From: Patescibacteria group bacterium
GTDB lineage: Bacteria > Patescibacteriota > Microgenomatia > Levybacterales > UBA12049
Assembly (NCBI GenBank): GCA_018900295.1
Contig: JAHIGH010000056.1
Span: 1-6,769, forward strand
Direction of reading: 5' to 3'
Length of the DNA: 6,769 bases
The translations under genes and the position numbers were made by a program. Of this stretch, positions 1-5,474 are shown piece by piece. The notes below the pieces were generated by a model. The model saw nothing but the letters and a program-made list of their open reading frames with translations. It was not told the origin of the DNA and ran no database searches. Position 1 is the first letter of the stretch, and the number at the start of each line of letters is the position of its first letter.

Positions 1-2
1 AA

Positions 3-998
3 ATGCTTATCCCGCCAAAATACATATTAACATCAAAAATCTCCAAGCTCCTTTCACAAATAGAAGCGGCAAGATCTGTTATTGAATCGGTTGCCATACC
101 TCAAGAAGTCGAGCTCAACATCCGCAGACACTCAACATTAAGAAGCTCATTATACTCCGCGCGGATTGAAGGAAATCCTCTTACCCTGGATAACATAGGA
201 GGAAGATCATCAAAAGACCGAAAGAAAATTGAGGTATTCAATATACTTAGAGCTTTAAATATTCTGGCAAAACGCACGGAGAAAAATATCGATGCGAAAG
301 ATATTCTTCAACTTCATAATATTGTTATGGATGGATTGAGTCCTGAAAAAGGAATATTTCGAAAAGAAGTTAGCGCGATTTTCAATGCTTCCGGTATGGC
401 AATTTATATGCCCCCGCCCCCGAGTATGGTTGCGGGATATATTGAGCGCTTACTCAAATTTATCAACAGCCAACAAGAGCAATTCATTCCTATCCGGGCG
501 AGTCTTACTCACTACATGTTTGAAAAAATTCATCCTTTTTTAGACGGAAATGGACGCGTCGGACGCCTTCTTTTGCAAGAAGTACTCTACAAAAATAAAT
601 ATGGCATGAAAGGACTTTTGACAATTGAGCAATATTTAGATCAACACAGAAGCATCTATTATCGAATGCTCGAAAATACGGAAAAAGATGTGACGGATTA
701 TGTTGAATTTATGTTGGAGGCAATAGTCTATACTTCGGAACAGGCCGGGAAATTAGTTTTGGAAAAAAAAGATGGTAGCGGAGAAGACTGCCTTCTTCCC
801 CGTCGCGCTGAGATATTAAATATTATAAAAGACCACAAGGTAATTTCATTTGATCAGATACATAGGCGCTTCATGGCTGTGAATGAAAGGACGCTTAGAT
901 ATGACCTGAAGAAATTGAAAGATTCGGGATTTATCCGCAAACTCGGCAATACAAACGGAGCGTATTACGAAATAAAAGAATATACCCCTACGCTTTAA
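3..998 (+). CDS. Fic family protein (predicted AMP-transferase) with C-terminal winged helix
   Basis: 331 aa. Fic enzymes move AMP (or another nucleotide phosphate) from NTP onto a hydroxyl of a target protein; the target here is unknown. The full active-site motif is at residues 177-188 (HPFLDGNGRVGR), with catalytic His177 and phosphate-binding Asp181, Asn183, Gly184 and Arg185/Arg188. The N-terminal Fic_N-like part (about 3-60) has SARIEG at 52-57, matching the (S/T)xxxE(G/N) inhibitory helix, so Glu56 should block productive ATP binding as in N-terminally autoinhibited (class II) Fic proteins. Residues about 267-325 form a winged helix (NERTLRYDLKKL recognition-helix type), suggesting DNA binding or self-regulation. 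The start is the first ATG in the window; because only two bases precede it, the true start could lie further upstream, though the N-terminus looks complete for the family. The last five codons (YTPTL) and the stop lie within the repeat beginning at 981. Cytoplasmic; no signal peptide. Confidence 0.93.
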   Translation: MLIPPKYILTSKISKLLSQIEAARSVIESVAIPQEVELNIRRHSTLRSSLYSARIEGNPLTLDNIGGRSSKDRKKIEVFNILRALNILAKRTEKNIDAKDILQLHNIVMDGLSPEKGIFRKEVSAIFNASGMAIYMPPPPSMVAGYIERLLKFINSQQEQFIPIRASLTHYMFEKIHPFLDGNGRVGRLLLQEVLYKNKYGMKGLLTIEQYLDQHRSIYYRMLENTEKDVTDYVEFMLEAIVYTSEQAGKLVLEKKDGSGEDCLLPRRAEILNIIKDHKVISFDQIHRRFMAVNERTLRYDLKKLKDSGFIRKLGNTNGAYYEIKEYTPTL

Positions 999-1130
999 AA
1001 ATACAAAGGTATAATACCTAACGAAGCTTTGAATTGGAAATAGTTTAGTTGTTAAACACAATATAATGCTGTCTTTAAAAGCTACGGAGGTATACACCAA
1101 ATTTTTGTAAATTCAAAGTGTAGTGGTATA
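981..1130. repeat. MITE-like nested palindromic repeat, copy A
   Basis: A 150-bp element whose ends are imperfect inverted repeats: 981-1007 matches the reverse complement of 1104-1130 at 22 of 27 positions (ends TATACC.CTAC.CTTT). Inside lies a second inverted pair, about 1009-1034 against 1075-1099, sharing ATACCT and AGCTTT blocks. All four arms resemble one unit, TATACC-n-CTACGCTTT, so the element could fold into a long hairpin. A second copy lies at 6553-6737 in the same orientation; the first 55 bases are identical at 51 positions, and the right-hand arms also align. There is no coding capacity. It overlaps the 3' end of the Fic gene and fills most of the gap to the methyltransferase gene. 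No clear target-site duplication is visible beyond a possible TA. It could be a non-autonomous transposon relic or a chromosomal repeat with a structural role. Confidence 0.8.
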
Positions 1131-1144
1131 AACCATGCTATACT
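1105..1144 (+). promoter_or_regulatory. Promoter at right edge of repeat A, driving the methyltransferase gene
   Basis: TTGTAA (1105-1110) and TATAAA (1127-1132) are 16 bases apart and both lie mainly in the right arm of the repeat. A second candidate is an extended -10, TGC-TATACT (1136-1144), which would start transcription around 1151, ten bases before the ATG at 1161. The equivalent place in the other repeat copy also has TTGTAA and TATAAT. This is a motif-based assignment only. Confidence 0.5.
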
Positions 1145-1160
1145 TATTTTAGTCCTTTAT

Positions 1161-1592
1161 ATGAAGAACTTTATTCTCTCCTTTCTACAATTATTTTTGT
1201 TTTTGTATCTTTACTTTTCCGGAACTATCTTTATTTTCAGTATTCCATTTGTTATGATTCAAATCTTAAGCATACTGCTTGTTTTTTGGGCTTTTTTGAT
1301 AAAGCGCCTACACAAGCGCCCTGCTTCCTCGCGCGCTCCCCGCGGTGTTTATTTAGTTACCAGCGGTCCGTATGAAATCGTGCGTCATCCGATCTATGTT
1401 GGGTTATTGCTTTTTGTCCTGAGTTACGCTCCGGGATATAATACTATTTTTCAGTATTTGGCTTTTTTGCTTTTACTAATTCTTACACTCTTACGGATCC
1501 ACCGCGATGAAAAATTAACAGAGTCTTATTTCAAACATGAGTACAGTGTGTATAAAAAGAACACCAAGCGGCTAATCCCCTATGTTTATTAA
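1161..1592 (+). CDS. Isoprenylcysteine/phospholipid methyltransferase family membrane protein
   Basis: 143 aa integral membrane protein. Hydrophobic segments are at about 4-24, 26-47, 79-90 and 93-112. The conserved core of the ICMT/PEMT superfamily is clear: GPYEIVRHPIYVG at 69-81, where the R-H-P...Y.G block helps bind S-adenosylmethionine, then Glu117 and Glu121 with ESYFKHEYSVYKK and RLIP at 137-140, the typical C-terminal signature. Members methylate isoprenylcysteines, phospholipid head groups or other small membrane-associated substrates. Bacterial versions of this length are common and usually of unknown substrate, so no symbol is given. The start has no Shine-Dalgarno sequence, but predicted promoters lie 17-30 bases upstream, consistent with a short leader. 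It follows repeat A and converges with the XRE gene at 1802-2029. Confidence 0.86.
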   Translation: MKNFILSFLQLFLFLYLYFSGTIFIFSIPFVMIQILSILLVFWAFLIKRLHKRPASSRAPRGVYLVTSGPYEIVRHPIYVGLLLFVLSYAPGYNTIFQYLAFLLLLILTLLRIHRDEKLTESYFKHEYSVYKKNTKRLIPYVY

Positions 1593-1712
1593 GGCTTAAA
1601 AGAATCCTTTATAAATTATTTACATCATTCTTACTCATTCTCAACACTTACTCTTACATAGAAGTATTACTCTACGTTTAGATAAGTTTTAGAGCAAATG
1701 ATTAAATTAAAC

Positions 1713-1786
1713 AAAAGACAAACCCGTCCGCGTGCTTGAAGAAATAATGAGAACAATAAGCATAGATCGGCGGGAATTGTCTTTTT
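1713..1786. terminator. Long inverted repeat, probable bidirectional terminator between convergent genes
   Basis: AAAAGACAA at 1713-1721 pairs perfectly with TTGTCTTTT at 1777-1785, and the arms continue imperfectly inward (CCCGTCCG at 1723-1730 with CGGCGGG at 1768-1774). Inside, TGCTT (1733-1737) can pair with AAGCA (1758-1762). The right arm ends in TTTTT (1782-1786), and the minus-strand reading also ends in a T-rich stretch. It lies between the methyltransferase and the oppositely oriented XRE gene, where it could stop both transcripts. The inner loop is longer than in a typical terminator. The rest of 1593-1801 shows nothing recognisable. Confidence 0.5.
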
Positions 1787-1801
1787 GCGCCCTATTGCAG
1801 T

Positions 1802-2029
1802 TTAAAAAGGGAAGACATCAGAAGATTTTAAATCCAACGCTTTAATGATTTTATATAGTTTTTCAATGCTAGGATTTGCCAATCCTTTCTCAATTTTTCC
1901 GTAGTAGCTCCTATTAACTCCTGCTATTGCTGCTACATCCACTTGTTTTAGTTTTTTCTGTTTTCGAGCCCTTTGTATGTCTTCTCCTATTGCCTTTCGG
2001 ATACCAGAAGTGAAGTAAAAGCTTGCCAT
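1802..2029 (-). CDS. Small XRE-family helix-turn-helix regulator
   Basis: 75 aa, essentially one Cro/CI-type DNA-binding domain. The core runs from about residue 14 to 72: IGEDIQRARKQKKLKQVDVAAIAG is helix 1 plus the start of the HTH (about 29-49), VNRSYYGKIEKG is the recognition helix, and ANPSIEKLYKIIKALDL the closing helices. It ends in VFPF, a frequent ending in short single-domain XRE regulators. There is no effector or dimerisation domain beyond this. It is transcribed away from the leader and glycosyltransferase to its right, so it may control the shared intergenic region (2030-2264) or itself. No Shine-Dalgarno sequence precedes the ATG. Its targets are unknown; it could also be a relic of a phage or plasmid regulator. 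Confidence 0.88.
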   Translation of the reverse strand: MASFYFTSGIRKAIGEDIQRARKQKKLKQVDVAAIAGVNRSYYGKIEKGLANPSIEKLYKIIKALDLKSSDVFPF

Positions 2030-2099
2030 ACACAGGTATTTTCGATGAAATGAATAAAGATTGTGATGATATAATGTGCAAATAGCCTCAGGACTAGGC

Positions 2100-2129
2100 T
2101 TGATTTTTATTTAATTAATAGTATATAAT
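2100..2129 (+). promoter_or_regulatory. Predicted promoter of the leader RNA/glycosyltransferase
   Basis: TTGATT (2100-2105) and a perfect TATAAT (2124-2129) are separated by 18 bases. Transcription would start around 2136, inside the inverted repeat CTCATA-GTAT-TATGAG (2133-2148), a plausible operator for the divergent XRE regulator or the first hairpin of the transcript. A separate short hairpin, AGCCT/AGGCT (2084-2100), sits just upstream and overlaps the -35 region. Confidence 0.5.
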
Positions 2130-2135
2130 AAGCTC

Positions 2136-2238
2136 ATAGTATTATGAGGAGGTATAACCTATAGTACTGTGCCTTATATAGACGAACTCTATGACCTAGA
2201 CTCTGAATAAACTCTCTGTTTATAACGAGAGTTTTTTT
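2136..2238 (+). ncRNA. Possible short RNA or attenuator leader upstream of the glycosyltransferase
   Basis: Between the promoter at 2100-2129 and the terminator at 2209-2238 lies about 100 bases of non-coding sequence that would be made as a discrete transcript. It includes part of the CTCATA/TATGAG repeat, a purine-rich Shine-Dalgarno-like stretch (GAGGAGGT, 2146-2153), a six-codon minigene starting at 2144 (MRRYNL, with tandem AGG codons) and a 13-codon GTG frame (2169-2210, reading VPYIDELYDLDSE) whose stop runs into the terminator. Neither tiny frame has a well-spaced ribosome binding site. No known RNA or riboswitch family is recognised. It could be an sRNA, an attenuated leader, or only an untranslated stretch. 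Confidence 0.3.
2209..2238 (+). terminator. Intrinsic terminator before the glycosyltransferase
   Basis: AAACTCTC (2209-2216) pairs perfectly with GAGAGTTT (2227-2234). With one bulged T (2217), the stem extends by GTT/AAC around a TAT loop. A run of seven Ts (2232-2238) overlaps and follows the right arm. It ends 26 bases before the glycosyltransferase ATG, so it either ends a short upstream RNA or attenuates the gene. Confidence 0.75.
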
Positions 2239-2264
2239 AAATAAAGACAAAAATTAAAATTTAG

Positions 2265-3017
2265 ATGAAATTAAATACAATATCAATTATAGTTCCTGTA
2301 CGGAACGAGCAGGGCAACATACAACTTTTGGTTGACCGCATAGAGAAAACTGCTGTTTTGAATAGCCTTACTTACGAAGTTGTCTTTATTGATGACCATT
2401 CTACGGATAAAACGCAGGAGATAATCAAAACTCTTGCAAACCAGCTACCTATTTCTTTATTCCTAAAAAAAGGCAAACGAGGGAAAGCGCAGTCACTTAT
2501 AGAAGGGTTCAAGTTTGCCAAATACGACACAATCTGCATGATTGACGCAGATTTGCAGTATCCACCTGAAGCAATACCTGAAATGCTTAAAAAGCTGGAC
2601 GAATTCGATATTGTAGTGGCTAATCGAAAAACCCGACACGTATCTACTACACGCAAATACTTGAGCCAACTATATACATTTATTTTTGGGAAAATGCTTT
2701 TAGGATTATCTGTAGATGTTCAGTCGGGTCTCAAGGTTTTTAATAAACAAGTACTACGCAACCTTCATTTAAACCCAACTCCCTGGGGTTTCGATTATGA
2801 ATTCCTCTATAAAGCAAAGAGAATGCGGTGGCAGATTGGTCAAGTTGACATAGTTTTTAATGAAAGACTCTACGGGTTTAGCAATATCAATTACATGCAC
2901 ACCGGTTTAGAGTTGGCGTATGGAGCAGTTAAACTTAGATTAAAATACTTAGTAAAAGATATTTTAAGGTTTTTAGATTATCCTCACCACTCAGAACGAC
3001 CTGACTTGTGCAAATGA
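2265..3017 (+). CDS. Family 2 glycosyltransferase, dolichol/polyprenyl-phosphate mannosyltransferase-like
   Basis: 250 aa, GT-A fold. Recognisable parts in order: nucleotide-binding start SIIVPVRNEQGN (7-18), VVFIDDHSTDKT (39-50) with Asp43/Asp44, the metal-binding DAD in MIDADLQYPPE (92-102), and the acceptor-side QSGLKVFN (153-160) followed by WGFDYEFLYKAKR (174-186). This order matches DPM1/polyprenyl-phosphate glycosyltransferases, which move a sugar from a nucleotide sugar to a lipid phosphate at the inner membrane face. The sugar cannot be told from sequence. There are no C-terminal membrane helices, so it is probably peripheral. The C-terminal residues 246-250 (PDLCK) and the stop come from the left inverted repeat of the insertion sequence, so the native tail has been replaced. 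No Shine-Dalgarno sequence is visible; a TAAAAT at 2255-2260 or read-through of the terminator at 2209-2238 may supply expression. Confidence 0.87.
   Translation: MKLNTISIIVPVRNEQGNIQLLVDRIEKTAVLNSLTYEVVFIDDHSTDKTQEIIKTLANQLPISLFLKKGKRGKAQSLIEGFKFAKYDTICMIDADLQYPPEAIPEMLKKLDEFDIVVANRKTRHVSTTRKYLSQLYTFIFGKMLLGLSVDVQSGLKVFNKQVLRNLHLNPTPWGFDYEFLYKAKRMRWQIGQVDIVFNERLYGFSNINYMHTGLELAYGAVKLRLKYLVKDILRFLDYPHHSERPDLCK
3000..3015 (+). repeat. Left terminal inverted repeat of the IS
   Basis: CCTGACTTGTGCAAAT matches the reverse complement of the right end (4599-4614) at 15 of 16 positions. It is read in frame by the upstream glycosyltransferase and gives that protein its last residues. Confidence 0.85.
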
Positions 3018-3090
3018 ATTTTAGTAAAAACGTAAAGCTTATTAAATCAACATAATCGGTATTAAAAATGAATATTAGCGGTACTAAGGG

Positions 3091-3096
3091 TATAAT
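3091..3096 (+). promoter_or_regulatory. -10 box of the transposase gene
   Basis: A consensus TATAAT ends six bases before the transposase ATG at 3103, so transcription should begin at or next to the start codon. No good -35 match is seen at the usual distance. Confidence 0.5.
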
Positions 3097-3102
3097 ATCC
3101 AC

Positions 3103-4599
3103 ATGTTTTACGTTAGAACTACAAAAACTGCATCTTCTGCAACAGCTGTTCAGATAGTAAAATATAAAAATCGAAAGAAAATCGTTGTAAAACATATCGG
3201 AAGCGCCCATGATGCGGAAGAACTTCTTTCTCTCAAACAAACTGCCAGGAGTTGGATTGAAAAAGAAACCCATCAAATACGTCTTTTCCCTGTAGAAAAG
3301 AAAAGGTCTCCAAATCTAATCCCCATCGATAAATGCAGGTATTTTGGTTTCAGATATGCTTTCATTTATGAAGTTCTCAATAAAATATTTGCCTTTTTTA
3401 AATTCAACCGATTGGATAATAAACTATTTGTTGACTTGGTCCTTATGCGTATTATTGAACCTTCATCAAAACTGGAATCCTTGGAGCTTCTCAAGGAATT
3501 TTTTAACATTGAGTATCAGAGAAGAACTCTTTATCGACAGTTGCCGTCTTTTGTTTCTTTAAAAAGCTCTATTGAAGAGAAAATTATTACCTTTGCTAAA
3601 AATAACCTGAATTTTGATTTCAGTTTGGTTTTTTACGATGTTACCACTTTGTATTTTGAATCATTTAAAGCTGATGAACTTAGAAAGCCTGGTTTTTCTA
3701 AAGACAGTAAATCTAACCAGCCTCAAGTTGTCATTGGACTGGTGGTAAATAAAGATGGATATCCAATTAAGATTGAGGTATTTAAAGGTAATACTTTTGA
3801 AGGACACACAATGCTTCCGGTTATTAAAAAACTCCAAAAAGACTATAGTATTGATACTCTAACTGTTGTTGCAGATGCGGCAATGCTCTCTTTTAACAAC
3901 ATGCAGGAACTTGAAAAAGCAGGACTTAATTACATTGTCGGAGCAAGACTGGGAAATATATCAACAGAGCTTCTTAAAAAGATTTCTGAAAAGCTTAATA
4001 AAAATGAAGGAATCTACTACAAAACAGAAACCCCGCGTGGAATACTCATTTGTGATTATTCACATAAACGGGCAATAAAAGATAAGAGTGATCGCAATAA
4101 ACAACTCTTAAAAGCTAAGTTCCAGATTGCGAGTCCCCAGAGCATAACCAGAAAATCACGGTTTGTTAAAGAAGTAGATAAGATTAATCTGAAACTTAAT
4201 GAAGATTTAATTATAAAAGATGAACTACGGGAAGGGATAAAAGGTTACTATACTAATCTCAAAAACATTGAAGATAGTCTCATTGTCAGTCGATACAAAG
4301 ATCTTTGGCATGTTGAAAAATCTTTTAGAATTGCCAAAAGTGATTTAGAAATGCGTCCAATATATCATTTTAAAGAGGAGACCATTCAAGCCCACATCTT
4401 GATCTGTTTTATGGCATTATCTATTGTTAAATTTATAGAAATAAGAACAGGTAAGTCCATAAAATCAATTATTAAATTATTAAAAGGAGTTACCGATGCA
4501 AGGCTTTTAAATATGATCACCAATGAAGAAATAGTTTTACGATCTGAAGTCAGTAAGGAAATTAAGCAATTATTGCATTTAATGGAACCGTGGTACTAA
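3103..4599 (+). CDS. IS1634 family DDE transposase
   Basis: 498 aa, full length for the family. It catalyses cut-and-paste or related transposition of its element. The RNase H-like catalytic core supplies Asp179 (FYDVTTLYFES), Asp258 (TVVADAAMLS) and Glu405 (DLWHVEKSFRIAKSDLEMRPIYH, the IS4-type E signature with a following K/R helix). The long span between Asp258 and Glu405 holds the beta-strand-rich insertion usual in this superfamily. The N-terminal 150 residues hold the family's HIGSAHDAEE and MRIIEPSSKLES stretches. The reading frame is uninterrupted and all catalytic residues are present, so the enzyme may be active. The start is set by the TATAAT immediately upstream; there is no Shine-Dalgarno sequence. 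The stop codon TAA (4597-4599) abuts the right inverted repeat. Same strand as the neighbouring host genes. Confidence 0.93.
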   Translation: MFYVRTTKTASSATAVQIVKYKNRKKIVVKHIGSAHDAEELLSLKQTARSWIEKETHQIRLFPVEKKRSPNLIPIDKCRYFGFRYAFIYEVLNKIFAFFKFNRLDNKLFVDLVLMRIIEPSSKLESLELLKEFFNIEYQRRTLYRQLPSFVSLKSSIEEKIITFAKNNLNFDFSLVFYDVTTLYFESFKADELRKPGFSKDSKSNQPQVVIGLVVNKDGYPIKIEVFKGNTFEGHTMLPVIKKLQKDYSIDTLTVVADAAMLSFNNMQELEKAGLNYIVGARLGNISTELLKKISEKLNKNEGIYYKTETPRGILICDYSHKRAIKDKSDRNKQLLKAKFQIASPQSITRKSRFVKEVDKINLKLNEDLIIKDELREGIKGYYTNLKNIEDSLIVSRYKDLWHVEKSFRIAKSDLEMRPIYHFKEETIQAHILICFMALSIVKFIEIRTGKSIKSIIKLLKGVTDARLLNMITNEEIVLRSEVSKEIKQLLHLMEPWY

Positions 4600-4614
4600 T
4601 TTGCACAACTCAGG
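4599..4614 (-). repeat. Right terminal inverted repeat of the IS
   Basis: ATTTGCACAACTCAGG is the inverted partner of 3000-3015. It starts on the last base of the transposase stop codon, and the DUF167 start codon lies 17 bases beyond it. Confidence 0.85.
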
Positions 4615-4631
4615 ATCTCTAATTTTAAAGA

Positions 4632-4853
4632 ATGAAAATTTCGGTCATCGCTCATCCCAACGCTAAAAAACCAAGAGTCGAGAAAGATTTACTAAATGCT
4701 TTGCATGTTTATGTGAGTCAACCTCCTCTTGAAGGAAAAGCAAATAAGGCGGTGATTGAGGCCTTGGCCGCGCATTTTCATGTCAAAAAAAGCAACGTGC
4801 TTCTTTTGTCCGGAGAAAAATCGAAAAATAAAAATTTTTTATTGACCGTTTAG
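4632..4853 (+). CDS. DUF167/YggU family protein
   Basis: 73 aa, a complete single-domain DUF167 (YggU-type) protein. The conserved stretches are visible: an N-terminal strand with AHPNAKKPRVE (7-17), VSQPPLEGKANKAVIEALAAHFHVKKSNVLLLSGEKSKNK (28-67) and a final strand. The PP..GKAN.A...LA..F.V..S.V.L.SG..S..K pattern is diagnostic. The molecular function of the family is unknown. Its ATG lies only 17 bases after the insertion sequence, so its original promoter has probably been cut away; expression may depend on read-through from the transposase. No strong Shine-Dalgarno sequence is present (only AAAG). What follows, to about 4919, is an A-rich stretch with no recognisable feature. Confidence 0.9.
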   Translation: MKISVIAHPNAKKPRVEKDLLNALHVYVSQPPLEGKANKAVIEALAAHFHVKKSNVLLLSGEKSKNKNFLLTV

Positions 4854-4919
4854 CTTAAAAAAAAACATGGAAGTAAGGTAAGAATAATAAAAAAAATAAA
4901 ATAAGTAAAATAATACCTA

Positions 4920-4951
4920 TTGACAAAAGTATTCTTACGATATAATATATC
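4920..4951 (+). promoter_or_regulatory. Promoter and palindromic operator of the AbrB operon
   Basis: A perfect TTGACA (4920-4925) is followed by TATAAT (4941-4946), 15 bases apart; TAATAT at 4943-4948 gives a 17-base alternative. The -10 region lies inside GATATA-A-TATATC (4939-4951), a perfect 13-bp palindrome around a central A. A dimeric regulator such as the AbrB-type product just downstream could bind there and block the operon, as self-repression is common in the family. The ATG is at 4955, so the mRNA should be leaderless or almost so. Confidence 0.65.
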
Positions 4952-4954
4952 TAT

Positions 4955-5173
4955 ATGGTTAAAAGAAAGAATGACTTACAAAAGGATAATCAATTCTTCG
5001 GATGGCTTACGGTTTCAAGCAAAGGTCAGGTAGCTATCCCCTCAGAAGTCAGAAATGTGTTACAAATTAAAGAAGGCGACAAATTATTGATGATTATTCG
5101 TAAAGATAAGGACGGAATAAACCTAATAAAGTCAGATGTTCTTGGGGAAGTATTTGAAAAATTAAGCAAATAA
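4955..5173 (+). CDS. AbrB/MazE/SpoVT-type DNA-binding protein
   Basis: 72 aa. Residues about 16-60 form a swapped-hairpin AbrB domain: WLTVSSKGQVAIPSEVRNVLQIKEGDKLLMI, with the hallmark S.KGQV.IP..VR..L.I..GD.L pattern, followed by a short helix (GEVFEKL). Such proteins dimerise and bind DNA; they act either as stand-alone regulators or as toxin-antitoxin antitoxins. No toxin gene follows. Instead the next gene encodes a zinc-ribbon protein 31 bases on, so this is more likely the self-regulator of a three-gene operon. The start codon directly follows a strong promoter, and a palindrome over the -10 box supports self-regulation. Confidence 0.9.
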   Translation: MVKRKNDLQKDNQFFGWLTVSSKGQVAIPSEVRNVLQIKEGDKLLMIIRKDKDGINLIKSDVLGEVFEKLSK

Positions 5174-5204
5174 TATGATAATAATGAGGAGAGGTGAATA
5201 ATAT

Positions 5205-5471
5205 ATGAACCAACAAAACGGAGTAATTTGTCAAAGTTGCGGGATGCCCATGAAGGCAGAAAACGATTTTGGAACAAATAGCGATGGAAGTAAGAGCAAT
5301 GATTACTGCGCTTATTGTTTCCAAAAAGGACAATTTACAAAATCGGATATAACCTTGGATCAGATGATCAAGGGTGTAGTGGGAATGATGGTAAAGTACG
5401 GAACAGCAGAGAAAGAAGCCAGAAAAAATGCTGAATTACTAATCCCTACTTTAAAACGCTGGCATAAATAA
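5205..5471 (+). CDS. Putative zinc-ribbon domain protein
   Basis: 88 aa, matching the putative zinc ribbon family (PF12674-like): CQSCGMPM (9-16), DFGTNSDGSKSNDYCAYCFQKGQFT (21-45) and a C-terminal helical part DQMIKGVVGMMVKYG. Four cysteines (C9, C12, C35, C38) form a CxxC-22-CxxC zinc site. The biochemical role of the family is unknown; proteins of this type are small, cytoplasmic and often sit beside regulators. The start is well supported: AGGAGAGGTG (5187-5196) lies eight bases before the ATG, one of the few strong Shine-Dalgarno sites in the window. It is the second gene of the AbrB operon and is followed after only three bases by the HEAT-repeat gene. Confidence 0.88.
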   Translation: MNQQNGVICQSCGMPMKAENDFGTNSDGSKSNDYCAYCFQKGQFTKSDITLDQMIKGVVGMMVKYGTAEKEARKNAELLIPTLKRWHK

Positions 5472-5474
5472 ATT

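Larger units (their letters stand above)
3000..4614 (+). mobile_element. IS1634-type (IS4 superfamily) insertion sequence
   Basis: A 1615-bp element bounded by 16-bp terminal inverted repeats that differ at one position: CCTGACTTGTGCAAAT on the left and the reverse complement of ATTTGCACAACTCAGG on the right. It holds one intact DDE transposase gene. Length, single ORF and transposase type fit the IS1634 family. The flanks just outside (AACGA on the left, ATCTC on the right) do not match, so no target-site duplication is visible. The copy may have lost it through recombination between IS copies, a neighbouring deletion, or drift. The element separates the glycosyltransferase from the DUF167 gene. 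Confidence 0.85.

Noticed and set aside
846..1100. Minus-strand open frame of 84 codons opposite the Fic 3' end and repeat A
   Set aside because: It overlaps the conserved winged helix of Fic and the non-coding repeat; there is no ribosome binding site and no recognisable domain.
1713..1786. Integron attC site
   Set aside because: The inverted repeat lacks the RYYYAAC/GTTRRRY core sites, and no integrase is present.
2084..2108. Short hairpin AGCCT/AGGCT followed by a T-rich stretch as a separate terminator
   Set aside because: The stem is only five base pairs, the T run is interrupted, and nothing upstream on the plus strand needs terminating; it may simply be part of the promoter region.
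2169..2210. 13-codon GTG-started peptide gene before the terminator
   Set aside because: The purine-rich site lies about 16 bases upstream of the GTG, too far for normal initiation, and the peptide has no recognisable features; mentioned only within the leader RNA entry.
2935..3276. Minus-strand open frame of 113 codons across the IS left end
   Set aside because: It straddles the IS border and lies opposite clear plus-strand genes; its translation is low-complexity (Phe, Ser, Leu-rich) and matches no family.
4854..4919. A-rich spacer as a possible terminator or origin element
   Set aside because: There is no stem, no repeated motif and no plus-strand T tract; it is just AT-rich sequence.
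5026..5333. Minus-strand open frames opposite the AbrB and zinc-ribbon genes
   Set aside because: They are antisense to two well-supported genes and show no domain or start signal.
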